In this document: positions 9,580 to 18,423 of the stretch, piece after piece
How the letters are laid out: each line of letters opens with the position of its first letter
Position numbering within the stretch: position 1 is the stretch's first letter
NCBI RefSeq assembly: GCF_024199005.1
Contig: NZ_JANATA010000003.1
Coordinates: 1 to 64,000, forward strand
DNA from: Opacimonas viscosa
GTDB taxonomy: Bacteria > Pseudomonadota > Gammaproteobacteria > Enterobacterales > Alteromonadaceae
Reading direction: 5' to 3'
Length of the DNA: 64,000 bases
Position numbers and translations under genes: made by a program
Notes under the pieces: model-generated
Told to the model about the DNA's origin: nothing
Databases searched by the model: none
What the model saw: the letters and a program-made list of their open reading frames with translations, nothing else

Positions 9580-11361
9580 TTACCCCTGCAATAACAATTT
9601 ATTAAGTTCTTCTTTTTCGGATTGGGTGAGACCTGCGCCTCTCGATTTGGCGATTAAGCTTTCTTTGCGAGCATCCAGGTACTGAGAGATAAGACGACTA
9701 AAGCAATCTCTATACACTGTGGCATAATCCTCCGGCTGGACTAAACATTCGGATTGTAAAAGTTTGGTCAAATGTTGGATAAAAGGAGCGTCTTTAAAGT
9801 TCTCAAATAACAAAGCGGTATTCGCATGGGGCTTTGCCTGACAATAGGTAAAAACTTGATTTAATATATCAATACCTGCAATACCCGTATCAGCCAAAAT
9901 CAGAGGGTTTACTTCGTTAGCTTGGACCGCAACAGGTGGGTGTTCAAGTAGCAAGCGGAGCATCATTCTTACTGGGGACTGCGATAGTTTCTGAGGGGTT
10001 TGGTATTGTATTTTACGTGGCCGCTTGTTTTGTTTGGCCTTTGCCATATCCACTTGTAGTTGATACTCATCTGAATTACCCATGTACTTGGCTAATTCTT
10101 TGGCTAGAATTTCTTTTAGATTGTCGCCCGCAACGGCTTCAATAAGAGGGCTTGCTTCCTTCTTGAAGGCCGCTTTTCCTTCCCCAGTAGAAATGTCGTG
10201 ACGTTCGATTAAATTATTAAATAAAAACTGTGATAGCGGTAAGGCTTTATCAAACATTTCTTCTAGCGCTTCTTTACCAACCTGACGGACCATCGTGTCT
10301 GGATCTTCACCATCAGGTAAAAACATGAACTTAATGATTTTACCGTCTTTGAGTTGTGGCAGCGCATTTTCTAAAGTTCGCCAGGCCGCAGAGCGACCAG
10401 CTTTGTCACCATCATAGCAACACACTATTTCATCGGTGTTACGCAGCATGAGTTGCACGTGTTCTGGTGTGGTTGATGTGCCTAATGAAGCCACTGCATA
10501 ATCAATTCCAAATTGGCTTAAGGCTACTACATCCATATAACCTTCAACCACGACCAAGCGACGCAAATTCCGATGTAGCTGTCTAGCACGATATAAACCA
10601 TAAAGCTCAGAACCTTTGAAAAATATGCGCGTTTCAGGTGAGTTTAGGTATTTGGGACCATTATCATCAGACTCGATAACACGACCACCAAAACCAATCA
10701 CACGCCCTCGACGGTCGCGGATAGGAAACATTAAGCGATTCCGAAAAAAATCAAATGTTTTGCCGTTATCGTTTTTGGTCATGAGTTTTAAATCAAGACA
10801 TTGCCCGGTGGCGTGTGCGTTTACAGCCAAACGATCTGCGAGGCCTTGCCACTCATCAGGCGCAAAACCAATTTCCCAGTCTTTGACTGTTGCACCGGAG
10901 ATATCTCTGTTTTTCAAATAGTCGATGATTTGTTGTTTTTGAGGATGATTACGCAACTGGTATTGGAAATACTTGGCGGCTTTTTCCATTAACGCATAAT
11001 CATCATCTAACTGTTGTTTTTTCCGTTGTGATTCGGCTGGGTTATGTGGTTTCCCAGTATTTTCTCGCGGCACTTCAACACCGTGATATCGCGCGAGTTC
11101 TTCCACGGCTTCGACGAACTCCAAGCGGTCAAATTCCATGATAAAGCTCAATGCATTACCATGTTCACCACAGCCAAAACAATGATAGAACTGTTTATCT
11201 GGAGAAACGCTAAAGGAGGGGGTTTTTTCGTTATGAAAAGGGCAGCAGGCCTGATAATTACGACCTGCTTTTTTGAGTTTGACACGGTTATCCACTATAT
11301 CAACGATGTCGCTACGTGCGATCAAGTCATCAATGAAATCTCTTGGGATTCTACCGGCCAT
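9580..11361 (-). CDS. dnaG: DNA primase DnaG
   Basis: Synthesises RNA primers for DNA replication, recruited by the DnaB helicase. The N-terminal CHC2 zinc finger uses Cys40, His43, Cys61 and Cys64 (CCPFHNEKTPSF ... YHCFGCGEHG). The primase core with the TOPRIM fold follows, with VVVEGYMDVVALSQFG supplying the catalytic glutamate and CCYDGDKAGRSAAWR the DxD-type metal site. The last 150 residues are the variable helicase-binding domain. Length 593 is normal. It starts 5 bases after yqeY, so the genes are co-transcribed in the classical rpsU-yqeY-dnaG-rpoD order. Confidence 0.97.
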   Translation of the reverse strand: MAGRIPRDFIDDLIARSDIVDIVDNRVKLKKAGRNYQACCPFHNEKTPSFSVSPDKQFYHCFGCGEHGNALSFIMEFDRLEFVEAVEELARYHGVEVPRENTGKPHNPAESQRKKQQLDDDYALMEKAAKYFQYQLRNHPQKQQIIDYLKNRDISGATVKDWEIGFAPDEWQGLADRLAVNAHATGQCLDLKLMTKNDNGKTFDFFRNRLMFPIRDRRGRVIGFGGRVIESDDNGPKYLNSPETRIFFKGSELYGLYRARQLHRNLRRLVVVEGYMDVVALSQFGIDYAVASLGTSTTPEHVQLMLRNTDEIVCCYDGDKAGRSAAWRTLENALPQLKDGKIIKFMFLPDGEDPDTMVRQVGKEALEEMFDKALPLSQFLFNNLIERHDISTGEGKAAFKKEASPLIEAVAGDNLKEILAKELAKYMGNSDEYQLQVDMAKAKQNKRPRKIQYQTPQKLSQSPVRMMLRLLLEHPPVAVQANEVNPLILADTGIAGIDILNQVFTYCQAKPHANTALLFENFKDAPFIQHLTKLLQSECLVQPEDYATVYRDCFSRLISQYLDARKESLIAKSRGAGLTQSEKEELNKLLLQG

Positions 11362-11366
11362 AGGGG

Positions 11367-11810
11367 TTAACCTAGCTGTGCTTTGATCAGCCCGCTGACT
11401 TTACCCATATCAGCTCTACCTTGCATTTGGGGCTTTAACACGCCCATAACTTTACCCATGTCCTGCATGCCTGCTGCACCGGTTTGTGCAATCGCTGCAG
11501 TGATCAATGCCGTTATTTCATCGGCTGTCAGTGGTTGTGGTAAAAAGCTTTCGACAATCGCGATCTCAGCTAACTCGACGTCTGCTAAGTCTTGGCGATT
11601 CGCAGCCACATATTGTGCCGCAGATTCTTTCCGCTGTTTCACCATTTTCGTCAAGATAGCCAGTACATCTGTTTCAGTAACCTCAACTCGCTCATCCACT
11701 TCTTTTTGTTTTACTGCAGCAAGTGCCATACGAATGGTACCCAAACGGACTTTATCTTTGGCGCGCATTGCTTCTTTTTGGGCATCTTTAAGAGTAGCTA
11801 ATAAAGACAT
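11367..11810 (-). CDS. yqeY: GatB/YqeY domain protein
   Basis: Small all-helical protein of the YqeY family (147 residues), related to the C-terminal tRNA-binding domain of GatB, the Glu/Asp-tRNA amidotransferase subunit. Its own biochemical role is unknown; a tRNA- or aminoacylation-related function is only inferred from the domain. Family features include MSLLATLKDAQKEAMRAKDKVRLGTIRM at the start and the PQMQGRADMGKVSGLIKAQL tail. Encoded between rpsU and dnaG with a terminator-like hairpin upstream, which may lower its expression relative to rpsU. Confidence 0.9.
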   Translation of the reverse strand: MSLLATLKDAQKEAMRAKDKVRLGTIRMALAAVKQKEVDERVEVTETDVLAILTKMVKQRKESAAQYVAANRQDLADVELAEIAIVESFLPQPLTADEITALITAAIAQTGAAGMQDMGKVMGVLKPQMQGRADMGKVSGLIKAQLG

Positions 11811-11842
11811 TTCGATTCCTTAATAAACTGACAAAAACACAA

Positions 11843-11862
11843 AAAGCGGTTTAAACCGCTTT
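11843..11862 (-). terminator. Terminator/attenuator after rpsU
   Basis: Self-complementary AAAGCGGTTTAAACCGCTTT. On the minus strand it is followed by a T-rich tract (TTGTGTTTTTG). Placed between rpsU and yqeY, it probably ends most rpsU transcripts while letting some read through to dnaG and rpoD, as known for this operon in E. coli. Confidence 0.7.
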
Positions 11863-11910
11863 AAGTTATCCAACACTGTGATAGTGCTGTTAATATATAC
11901 GAGCTAAAAC

Positions 11911-12126
11911 TTAGTAAAGTTTTACGCGACGTGCATTTTCGCGAGAAAGCTTTTTAAGATGACGCTTTTTCGCTGCAGCTTTTTTGCGCTTACGTTCCCA
12001 CGTAGGCTTTTCAAAAAACTCACGCTTACGTACTTCTGATAATACGCCAGCTTTTTCACATGAACGCTTGAAACGGCGTAGTGCAACGTCAAATGGTTCG
12101 TTCTCTCTAACTTTAACGATAGGCAT
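11911..12126 (-). CDS. rpsU: 30S ribosomal protein S21
   Basis: Ribosomal small-subunit protein bS21, which helps base-pairing of mRNA with the 3' end of 16S rRNA. The 71-residue length and sequence ([21 protein letters not shown] at the start, a very basic [12 protein letters not shown] tail) are typical. First gene of the macromolecular-synthesis operon; a strong sigma70-like promoter lies at 12259-12287 and the 5' leader would be about 125 bases. Confidence 0.98.
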   Translation of the reverse strand: MPIVKVRENEPFDVALRRFKRSCEKAGVLSEVRKREFFEKPTWERKRKKAAAKKRHLKKLSRENARRVKLY

Positions 12127-12258
12127 TTAAATATAAACCTCAATATTAATAAAATCTTCAATCCGAGTTGTCTGACTGACCTTGGTGAAATATTAAGTTC
12201 ATCAACCAGGGTATTTTATCGCCAAAAACAAGTCGTCTTGTCTAAAAAATGGTGCGCA

Positions 12259-12287
12259 ATTCTAATCATATTTAAAACCTTTGTAAA
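12259..12287 (-). promoter_or_regulatory. Putative rpsU operon promoter
   Basis: On the minus strand, TTTACA (12282-12287), exactly 17 bases, TAGAAT (12259-12264); each hexamer is one base from the sigma70 consensus. It is one of the best promoters in the window and fits high rpsU expression. Confidence 0.65.
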
Positions 12288-12357
12288 GGCATTTATCTAG
12301 ATAAGTTGTAGTTTCTGTGCTTTTTGTTGCAATACATAACGAGATGGCGGTTAAATA

Positions 12358-12386
12358 TTGGTACTGGTATTAAATCACAGTACAAT
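12358..12386 (+). promoter_or_regulatory. Putative tsaD promoter
   Basis: TTGGTA (12358-12363), 17 bases, TACAAT (12381-12386), ending 33 bases before the tsaD ATG. Confidence 0.5.
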
Positions 12387-12419
12387 AGGTTTATATATGA
12401 GTATTTGGTAGAAGTAAGT

Positions 12420-13433
12420 ATGCGTATTTTGGGTTTTGAAACATCATGTGATGAAACGGGTATTGCCGTGTATGACAATGAGCAAGGTTTGTTGGCACAT
12501 CAATTGTATAGCCAAGTTAAACTCCATGCTGATTATGGTGGTGTGGTTCCTGAGTTAGCATCCCGTGACCATGTGCGCAAAATCATTCCTTTGATCCAAA
12601 AAACGCTTGCCGAAGCGAAGACGACAGCTGAAGACTTGGACGGTATCGCTTATACCCGTGGTCCTGGACTTATTGGGGCACTTTTGGTGGGTTCTTGCGT
12701 GGCGCGAAGTCTGGCATTTGCTTGGGATTTACCGACCGTTGGTGTGCATCATATGGAAGGGCATTTGCTCGCCCCTATGCTTGAAGATGAAATCCCTGCT
12801 TTTCCGTTTATCGCATTACTGGTATCCGGTGGTCACTCGATGATCGTTGATGTACAGGGGATTGGTCGATACAAGGTTTTGGGTGAGTCCATTGATGATG
12901 CCGCCGGAGAAGCCTTTGATAAAACTGCAAAATTAATGGGGCTAGATTACCCGGGTGGCCCTTTATTGGCAAAATTAGCCGAACAAGGTGAACCTGGGCA
13001 CTATAAATTTCCTCGCCCAATGACCGATCGTCCTGGTTTAGATTTAAGTTTTTCTGGCTTAAAAACCTTTGCTGCGAATACGATTAGGGCTAACGCAGAC
13101 GACCCTCAAACCCGAGCGAATATTGCTTATGCTTTTCAAGAAGCCGTAGTAGATACCTTATTAATTAAAAGTAAACGAGCCTTGCAACAAACCGGCTACA
13201 AACGTGTTGTTATTGCTGGAGGGGTCAGTGCGAATACCATGTTGCGTACACGTTTTGACTCAGAGTTAAAAAAAATAGGCGGTGCAGTCTTTTATCCAAG
13301 TTTAGGCTTGTGTACAGATAACGGTGCGATGATCGCTTATGCGGGTATGCAGCGTTTACAAGCAGGTCAAATCGAAACAGATAATGTACGTTCCTTACCG
13401 CGCTGGCCACTTGAGGATTTACCCCCAGTGTGA
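12420..13433 (+). CDS. tsaD: tRNA N6-adenosine threonylcarbamoyltransferase TsaD
   Basis: Transfers the threonylcarbamoyl group to A37 of tRNAs that read ANN codons (t6A), together with TsaB and TsaE. The start at 12420 ([14 protein letters not shown]) gives 337 residues, the E. coli length; a 32-codon upstream extension is discarded because it lacks homology. The metal-binding His111 and His115 lie in [11 protein letters not shown], and the ASKHA nucleotide-fold motifs [18 protein letters not shown] and [13 protein letters not shown] are present. It is divergent from rpsU, the usual gammaproteobacterial arrangement. Confidence 0.97.
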   Translation: MRILGFETSCDETGIAVYDNEQGLLAHQLYSQVKLHADYGGVVPELASRDHVRKIIPLIQKTLAEAKTTAEDLDGIAYTRGPGLIGALLVGSCVARSLAFAWDLPTVGVHHMEGHLLAPMLEDEIPAFPFIALLVSGGHSMIVDVQGIGRYKVLGESIDDAAGEAFDKTAKLMGLDYPGGPLLAKLAEQGEPGHYKFPRPMTDRPGLDLSFSGLKTFAANTIRANADDPQTRANIAYAFQEAVVDTLLIKSKRALQQTGYKRVVIAGGVSANTMLRTRFDSELKKIGGAVFYPSLGLCTDNGAMIAYAGMQRLQAGQIETDNVRSLPRWPLEDLPPV

Positions 13434-13472
13434 TTCACCATTAAATACCTTAGCACAGCTGTTTATAGTGGT

Positions 13473-14051
13473 TTAGGTTTTCGGTTCGGTGCCTTGCACT
13501 AAGCGTAGGATGTTACTTCTGTGTTGGAAAACAATTAATCCGCTGAGCATGGCTACTGGATAAGTGAAGTCAGGTTGGAGCCAATACGCTAGGCTAGGAG
13601 CAACACCAACGGTCACTAGTGCAGCCAATGAAGACCATCTAAATATTCGATAGATAATGATCCATAGCGTAATTAAGATTCCGACAAAATCAAATCCCAA
13701 AGGGAGAAAACACCCTAAAGCTGTCGCGACACCTTTGCCACCTTGGAACTGAAAATACACCGGATACATATGTCCTAGACAAGCACCGAGAGCAACAAAC
13801 CCCAATGCTAAAGGCGTTAGACCGAGATAAAAACCGACGTATACTGGCACCGTTCCTTTCAATATATCAGCACACAAAACTAGTAAAGCAGGACGTTTTC
13901 CACCCAAGCGATAGATATTGGTTGCCCCAGCATTGTTTGAGCCTTGAGTTCTGGGATCAGGGAGATTAAATAGCTTGGCAATAGGCAAAGCACTTGTGAT
14001 GGAACCCAGTAGGTACGCAACAAGCACCATGAAAAGGCTTGTAATAAGCAT
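13473..14051 (-). CDS. plsY: Glycerol-3-phosphate acyltransferase PlsY
   Basis: Integral inner-membrane enzyme that transfers the acyl group from acyl-phosphate to glycerol 3-phosphate, the first step of phospholipid synthesis with PlsX. It has 192 residues and about five hydrophobic helices. Family motifs are GSNNAGATNIYRLGGKRPAL (glycerol-phosphate/phosphate loop) and QGGKGVATALG. Monocistronic on the minus strand, convergent with tsaD (39-base gap) and divergent from folB; this tsaD/plsY/folB neighbourhood is conserved in gammaproteobacteria. Confidence 0.96.
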   Translation of the reverse strand: MLITSLFMVLVAYLLGSITSALPIAKLFNLPDPRTQGSNNAGATNIYRLGGKRPALLVLCADILKGTVPVYVGFYLGLTPLALGFVALGACLGHMYPVYFQFQGGKGVATALGCFLPLGFDFVGILITLWIIIYRIFRWSSLAALVTVGVAPSLAYWLQPDFTYPVAMLSGLIVFQHRSNILRLVQGTEPKT

Positions 14052-14128
14052 ATACTTCTCCGCCTGCTTTGCTGTAAACTATACCTCAATTTACCCCTTT
14101 TATTGTGCAATTACCACAGAGAGTCAAC

Positions 14129-14500
14129 ATGTCCGACAAGGTTCTTATCCGCAATTTACAGTTACCGGTTTTGATTGGTGTGTATGATTTTGAGCGAGAT
14201 GCAAAACAACGGGTGATTTTTGAATTAGATTGTCATGTAGATTGTCGCCCAGCAGGACTGTCTGATGCTGTCTCCGATGCAGTGGATTATGCGAAGGTCA
14301 CTGAAGTAATAACGCAGATTTGTGATGCTTCAGCGTATGCCTTATTGGAAGCCCTAGCGGAACATGTCTGTCGGGATTTATTGGCACAATTTACGGCAAT
14401 CCAACAGATTGATTTGACCTTGCACAAACCCGATATTATGCCAAATGATGTACAGGTGGCTATTCATATTCAACGTCGTCGGACTGAGATTAATCTTTAA
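14129..14500 (+). CDS. folB: Dihydroneopterin aldolase FolB
   Basis: Cleaves 7,8-dihydroneopterin to 6-hydroxymethyl-dihydropterin and glycolaldehyde in folate synthesis. The ATG at 14129 (MSDKVLIRNLQLPVLIGVY) gives 123 residues and has GAGAG upstream; an in-frame GTG at 14105 would add eight unconserved residues. The active-site glutamate lies in GVYDFERDAKQ and the conserved lysine in LTLHKPDIMPND. The next gene, folK, is the next enzyme in the pathway, 15 bases downstream, so they form an operon. Confidence 0.94.
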   Translation: MSDKVLIRNLQLPVLIGVYDFERDAKQRVIFELDCHVDCRPAGLSDAVSDAVDYAKVTEVITQICDASAYALLEALAEHVCRDLLAQFTAIQQIDLTLHKPDIMPNDVQVAIHIQRRRTEINL

Positions 14501-14515
14501 GTTTTTGGAATACGG

Positions 14516-15019
14516 ATGCCGCAACAACATCACATTTTAATTAGTATTGGTTCGAATATAAATCGCGAATATTATACGCAAAGAGGATTACAAGCTTTGC
14601 ATAATGCATTTGCTGAACTGACCTTATCACCCACGTATGAAACTGCTGCCGTTGGGTTTAATGGCTCACCTTTTTACAATTTAGTGGCCAGTGCATATAC
14701 GGATTTATCCATTACAGAAGTTAATGCGGTATTTAAACAAATTGAACAAGACAATGACCGAGTACGCAGTGAGGAAAAATACGCAGCTCGTACTTTAGAT
14801 ATTGATTTACTCACTTATGATGATGTGGTCAGTATTGAACCTATTGTGTTACCGCGACCTGAGATCACTTTTCATGCATTTTGTTTACGCCCTATGGCTG
14901 ACTTAGTACCAGATCTGATTCATCCAGGAACCGGGCAAACTTATCAAGCGATGTGGGACGCTTTTAGTGCTCCGGAACAAAAATTATGGCAAGTCGATAT
15001 ACAGTGGTCGATAAGCTAA
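14516..15019 (+). CDS. folK: 6-hydroxymethyl-dihydropterin pyrophosphokinase FolK
   Basis: Transfers pyrophosphate from ATP to 6-hydroxymethyl-7,8-dihydropterin. The 167-residue HPPK fold shows GSNINREYYTQRGL at the N-terminus, the substrate-binding SPFYNLV region and the metal-binding ARTLDIDLLTYDD motif. It directly follows folB, so product and substrate genes are adjacent. Confidence 0.94.
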   Translation: MPQQHHILISIGSNINREYYTQRGLQALHNAFAELTLSPTYETAAVGFNGSPFYNLVASAYTDLSITEVNAVFKQIEQDNDRVRSEEKYAARTLDIDLLTYDDVVSIEPIVLPRPEITFHAFCLRPMADLVPDLIHPGTGQTYQAMWDAFSAPEQKLWQVDIQWSIS

Positions 15020-15101
15020 TTATCACATATTTAAAAATGACAAAAGCATGGACTGATCAACAGTTCAATAAGATATAGCAATGCAACAGGGAAGCTAACC
15101 A

Positions 15102-15899
15102 ATGACAATGTTCGAAATTATTATCTTGGCGATAATTCAAGGGATAACCGAGTTTTTACCCATTTCTTCTTCAGCACATCTGATCTTACCCGAGACGATT
15201 TTAGGTTGGGACAGCCAAGGTTTAGCCTTTGACGTAGCAGTCCATGTGGGTAGTTTACTCGCCGTGATGATTTATTTTCGAGATGACATCATGAATATGC
15301 TGATTGACTGGTGCAAATGTGGTTTTACCAAACAACAAACAGCCAATAGCCGACTGGCGTGGTGGGTGATCATAGGGACTATTCCTGCTGTGGTGATCGG
15401 TTTTACACTGAAAGACTTCATCGAGGTTTATGCGCGTTCCGGTGAGGTAATTGCTGTCACCACCATCGTTTTTGGTTTGTTGTTATGGTACGCCGACAAA
15501 CAAGCTCACTTAGTTAAAAATATTGGTCAAATGACTTGGCAACACACGCTCATTATCGGCTTTGCTCAGGCTGTGGCTCTGATTCCGGGAACGTCTCGCT
15601 CAGGTATCACGATGACGGCTGGTTTGTTGTTGGGCTACGATAGAGAATCTGCTGCACGTTTTTCTTTCTTGCTGTCGATTCCTGTTATTTTAGGGGCCGG
15701 TTTATTAGCAACATTAGATTTATTACAAGACGCTGCCGCAGTTGATTGGTCGGCATTGGCCTATGGCGCGTTGTTTTCTTTTGTATCGGCATATGCGTGT
15801 ATTGCTTTGTTCCTGAATTTTATTAATCGTATTGGTATGACACCTTTTGTAGTTTATCGTTTATTACTGGGTGGCATACTTATCATTTTATTGGTCTAG
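15102..15899 (+). CDS. uppP: Undecaprenyl-diphosphatase UppP (BacA)
   Basis: Integral membrane phosphatase that recycles undecaprenyl diphosphate to the monophosphate carrier used for peptidoglycan and O-antigen synthesis; overexpression of the family gives bacitracin resistance. It has 265 residues with seven or eight hydrophobic helices. The two signature blocks are GITEFLPISSSAHLIL near the N-terminus and PGTSRSGITMTAGLLLG in the middle, with the catalytic glutamate and arginine. It precedes hinT by 9 bases. Confidence 0.96.
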   Translation: MTMFEIIILAIIQGITEFLPISSSAHLILPETILGWDSQGLAFDVAVHVGSLLAVMIYFRDDIMNMLIDWCKCGFTKQQTANSRLAWWVIIGTIPAVVIGFTLKDFIEVYARSGEVIAVTTIVFGLLLWYADKQAHLVKNIGQMTWQHTLIIGFAQAVALIPGTSRSGITMTAGLLLGYDRESAARFSFLLSIPVILGAGLLATLDLLQDAAAVDWSALAYGALFSFVSAYACIALFLNFINRIGMTPFVVYRLLLGGILIILLV

Positions 15900-15908
15900 G
15901 AGATAATC

Positions 15909-16274
15909 ATGGCTGCAACCATTTTTGATAAAATCATAGCAAAAGAAATTCCAGCAACAATCCTGTATGAAGATGACGATGTCCTCGCATTTGAAGATAT
16001 AGCTCCCCAAGCTCCTATCCATTTTTTGGTGATCCCCAAAAAACAAATCGTGACAATTAACGATATTACGCCAGATGATTACCCTGTCGTTGGTAAATTG
16101 TCTGCGGTAGCGGCACAAATAGCTAGAGAACAAGGATTTGCCGAACAAGGCTATAGAACTGTCATGAATTGTAACGAATACGGTGGGCAAACCGTATACC
16201 ACATTCATTTACATGTACTTGCTGGTAAGCCTTTAGGTTGGCCACCGTATCAAGAAAAATTAAAAACAGTATAA
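15909..16274 (+). CDS. hinT: HIT family purine nucleoside phosphoramidase HinT
   Basis: Hydrolyses purine nucleoside phosphoramidates such as AMP-lysine. The 121-residue protein ends with the histidine-triad motif HIHLHVLAGKPLGWPP, which supplies the nucleophilic histidine. A good AGGAGATAATC ribosome site precedes the ATG. Only 9 bases separate it from uppP, suggesting co-transcription without an obvious functional link. Confidence 0.95.
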   Translation: MAATIFDKIIAKEIPATILYEDDDVLAFEDIAPQAPIHFLVIPKKQIVTINDITPDDYPVVGKLSAVAAQIAREQGFAEQGYRTVMNCNEYGGQTVYHIHLHVLAGKPLGWPPYQEKLKTV

Positions 16275-16328
16275 ATAATCATTCGGTAGGGTCGATACAG
16301 TTTTTACTTATGTAAATGGACCTTACTT

Positions 16329-17168
16329 ATGCTCAATAATGCGCTTGCGTTAGTCATTAACGAAAAACTAGAACAGGACCTTCTAGTTTTACCTACATTA
16401 CCCAATGTGGCTTTAAAAATTCGCGAAGCGACTGAAAACCCAAACACCAATGTTACGGCTATGGCTGAACTGATTACCTTAGATCCTGCACTTTCTGCAC
16501 GGATTATTAAAATCAGTAACTCCGCTTTTATGGGCCGTCAGGTAAAAGTCCAGACAGTTGCCCAAGCGGTGACTCGTATCGGTTTAAGTCAAATAAAAAA
16601 CATCACCACTGCATTGGCTATAGAGCAACTTTTTGAAGCTCAACATCCCCTTATTACAAAATTAATGGACCGGGCGTTAAAAGACATTATAAATGTTACG
16701 ACAACAGCACTAGCAGCCCTGACCCTATATCAAACCAACAGTCAAGACAAACGTTTGAATATCGACACGATGACGTTAGCTGCGATGGTGCATAACATTG
16801 GTTATTTACCCATTCTTGCGGAAGCAGAACGCAATCCAGAAGTGTTTGCAAACCAAAAGTTTATCGATACTTTATCGCCTGCAGTGGTCTCAGCGGTATC
16901 AACCAAGATCATCGCACAGTGGGAATTTGATGCCTTGTTCGCACAAATCTCGCGCCATGCCTTTGATAGTCAAGTTACGAATACTCATGTCGATTATATC
17001 GACTTTATTCGTTTAGCTTATTTGCTGAATGGAAAACTCGATAACGACATCGCTGAGTCTGTGCGCAACAATCTACAATTAAAGAAAATTACCGAAGATT
17101 TTTCGGAGTTTGATACTCCAGAGTTCAATGATCTTGTGGCAAAAGGTAAATCAATTTTTAGTGAGTAA
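16329..17168 (+). CDS. HDOD domain protein
   Basis: Predicted cytoplasmic signalling protein of 279 residues. Residues about 15-215 form an HDOD domain, the HD-related output domain lacking the HD metal-binding residues, with LPTLPNVALKIREATENPN at the front, LSARIIKISNSAFMG, and VQAVTRIGLSQIKNI. No receiver or GGDEF domain is attached. Homologues are linked to signalling and stress responses, but the ligand or partner is unknown. A terminator at 17245-17277 ends the unit. Confidence 0.88.
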   Translation: MLNNALALVINEKLEQDLLVLPTLPNVALKIREATENPNTNVTAMAELITLDPALSARIIKISNSAFMGRQVKVQTVAQAVTRIGLSQIKNITTALAIEQLFEAQHPLITKLMDRALKDIINVTTTALAALTLYQTNSQDKRLNIDTMTLAAMVHNIGYLPILAEAERNPEVFANQKFIDTLSPAVVSAVSTKIIAQWEFDALFAQISRHAFDSQVTNTHVDYIDFIRLAYLLNGKLDNDIAESVRNNLQLKKITEDFSEFDTPEFNDLVAKGKSIFSE

Positions 17169-17244
17169 AGCTAGAAAAGTGGCGTAATTTCATCAACGGA
17201 TGATGATTTACAATACTGATATACAGCTCGAGAGGCCGTATAGT

Positions 17245-17277
17245 AAAAAGGCGTAATATTTGATATTACGCCTTTTT
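17245..17277 (+). terminator. Rho-independent terminator after HDOD gene
   Basis: Perfect 15-bp stem AAAAAGGCGTAATAT / ATATTACGCCTTTTT with a 3-base loop, running directly into T's. It is symmetrical enough to act on rdgC readthrough as well. Confidence 0.88.
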
Positions 17278-17315
17278 TATTGCGCAAAGCTCGGAATCTA
17301 TACTTTTATAAGAAT

Positions 17316-17367
17316 TTAGCGAGAAAACCCCGTGATCAGAGCGAAGCAATGTCGCGGGGTAGTTCAC
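17316..17367 (+). repeat. Dispersed hairpin repeat, copy 3, at the end of rdgC
   Basis: Third copy: TTAGCGAGAAAACCCCGTGA, an inner GAGCGAAGC, then TGTCGCGGGGTAGTTCAC. The left flank matches copy 2 and the ATCAGA after CCCCGTG matches copy 1. The last bases overlap the stop codon of rdgC (TCA at 17364-17366 on the plus strand), so the repeat supplies that stop. Confidence 0.75.
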
Positions 17368-18266
17368 TCTGCAGCGTCATCCAGAGCAAAGGTTTTTTGT
17401 AAAAACTTCGCCAGTTCTATCAGCTCTGCTGACATCAATGCATAATCAGCATCAAAGCGAGCTGCTTGTTGATCTTTGGGAATGTCTTGGTTTTCTTCTT
17501 TTAGAATATCCGCGTATTTAAGACGCTTGACACTACAATCTTGTTCTAGCAATAGCGTGACTCGCTCAGCGTAACCTACCGCGATTTTTTCAACCATTTT
17601 GCCATTGTCGATATGTTGGATAATTTCTTCGCTGGTCAAATCTTGGTTTTTGCAACGAACAATAGCACCTTCATCATCATGTGCTTTTAATTCTGCTTCT
17701 TGTAAGAGTTCGATTTCGGCCGGTGGAGTCTCAGTAATCCAATGGGTTAATTGTGCATGGATTGCACTGCGACACAAAGGTACCACAGGTAGAGAACCCA
17801 ATGCTTTTCGCAACATCGCTAGTAACACTTCTGCTTTGCCATCCGCCGAAGCGTCGACAATGACGAGATTCTCTTTTAGGCTAATAAAACCAAACGTAAA
17901 ACTATTTTTGGTAAACGCTTGAGGCAGCAAGCGCTGTACGATTTCTTCTTTCAGATCTTGTTGGGCTTTTTTACCCACTGGGGAGCCTTGTTCTTGTTCA
18001 ATTTGTAATACTTTGTCAGCGAGTTCGGCATTGATCACTGCAGCAGGTAAAATACGTTCTTGTTTTTTTAAACAAAATAAGTAATTCTCGCCAACAGCAT
18101 GAAATAACTCTTTGCCCCCAGGCATGGGTGGAGCGAAGCCCATAGTGGCTAACTCTTGTGAACCACAAGGACGGAACACAACGTTGTTCAAGCATTCTTG
18201 GAGATTTTCATCATCAAATGATAAGGGTTGTGTGAGTTGGTAGAGTTTGGCATTTTTAAACCACAT
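17364..18266 (-). CDS. rdgC: Recombination-associated protein RdgC
   Basis: Nucleoid-associated, ring-forming DNA-binding protein that modulates RecA activity. The start at 18266 (MWFKNAKLYQLTQPLSF) gives 300 residues, close to E. coli (303), with GAGG 7 bases upstream; the longer reading frame adds 16 unconserved residues. Family blocks include the N-terminal FRPCGSQELATMGFAPP and the C-terminal GYAERVTLLLEQDCSVKRLKYADIL. The C-terminus ends at ...LDDAAE, where the stop TGA belongs to the hairpin repeat, so the natural end may have been altered by insertion. It is divergent from phoB. Confidence 0.95.
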   Translation of the reverse strand: MWFKNAKLYQLTQPLSFDDENLQECLNNVVFRPCGSQELATMGFAPPMPGGKELFHAVGENYLFCLKKQERILPAAVINAELADKVLQIEQEQGSPVGKKAQQDLKEEIVQRLLPQAFTKNSFTFGFISLKENLVIVDASADGKAEVLLAMLRKALGSLPVVPLCRSAIHAQLTHWITETPPAEIELLQEAELKAHDDEGAIVRCKNQDLTSEEIIQHIDNGKMVEKIAVGYAERVTLLLEQDCSVKRLKYADILKEENQDIPKDQQAARFDADYALMSAELIELAKFLQKTFALDDAAE

Positions 18267-18373
18267 TGTAAGCCTCATGGAAAACAGGGAAAAGGGCGCG
18301 AACCATATCAACAAAATACGGAACTGACAATTTAAGTTTTATTTTTCACGATTAGTAGTTATGTTTAATAAAA

Positions 18374-18391
18374 CTGTCACAATAAACATGA
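18374..18391 (+). promoter_or_regulatory. Weak Pho-box candidate upstream of phoB
   Basis: CTGTCAC (18374-18380) matches one Pho-box half-site (CTGTCAT) and is followed by an AT-rich spacer, but the expected second half-site is poor. Autoregulation of phoB is general knowledge; here the site is only suggestive. Confidence 0.25.
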
Positions 18392-18423
18392 ATAATAGCA
18401 CTTAGTTAACAAGGAGTAATTGT

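Noticed and set aside
9482-9685. 67-codon plus-strand ORF over the dnaG end
   Set aside because: Overlaps dnaG antisense, no ribosome site, composition not protein-like.
11383-11823. 146-codon plus-strand ORF opposite yqeY
   Set aside because: An antisense mirror of a conserved gene; low-complexity Ser/Ala-rich translation typical of shadows.
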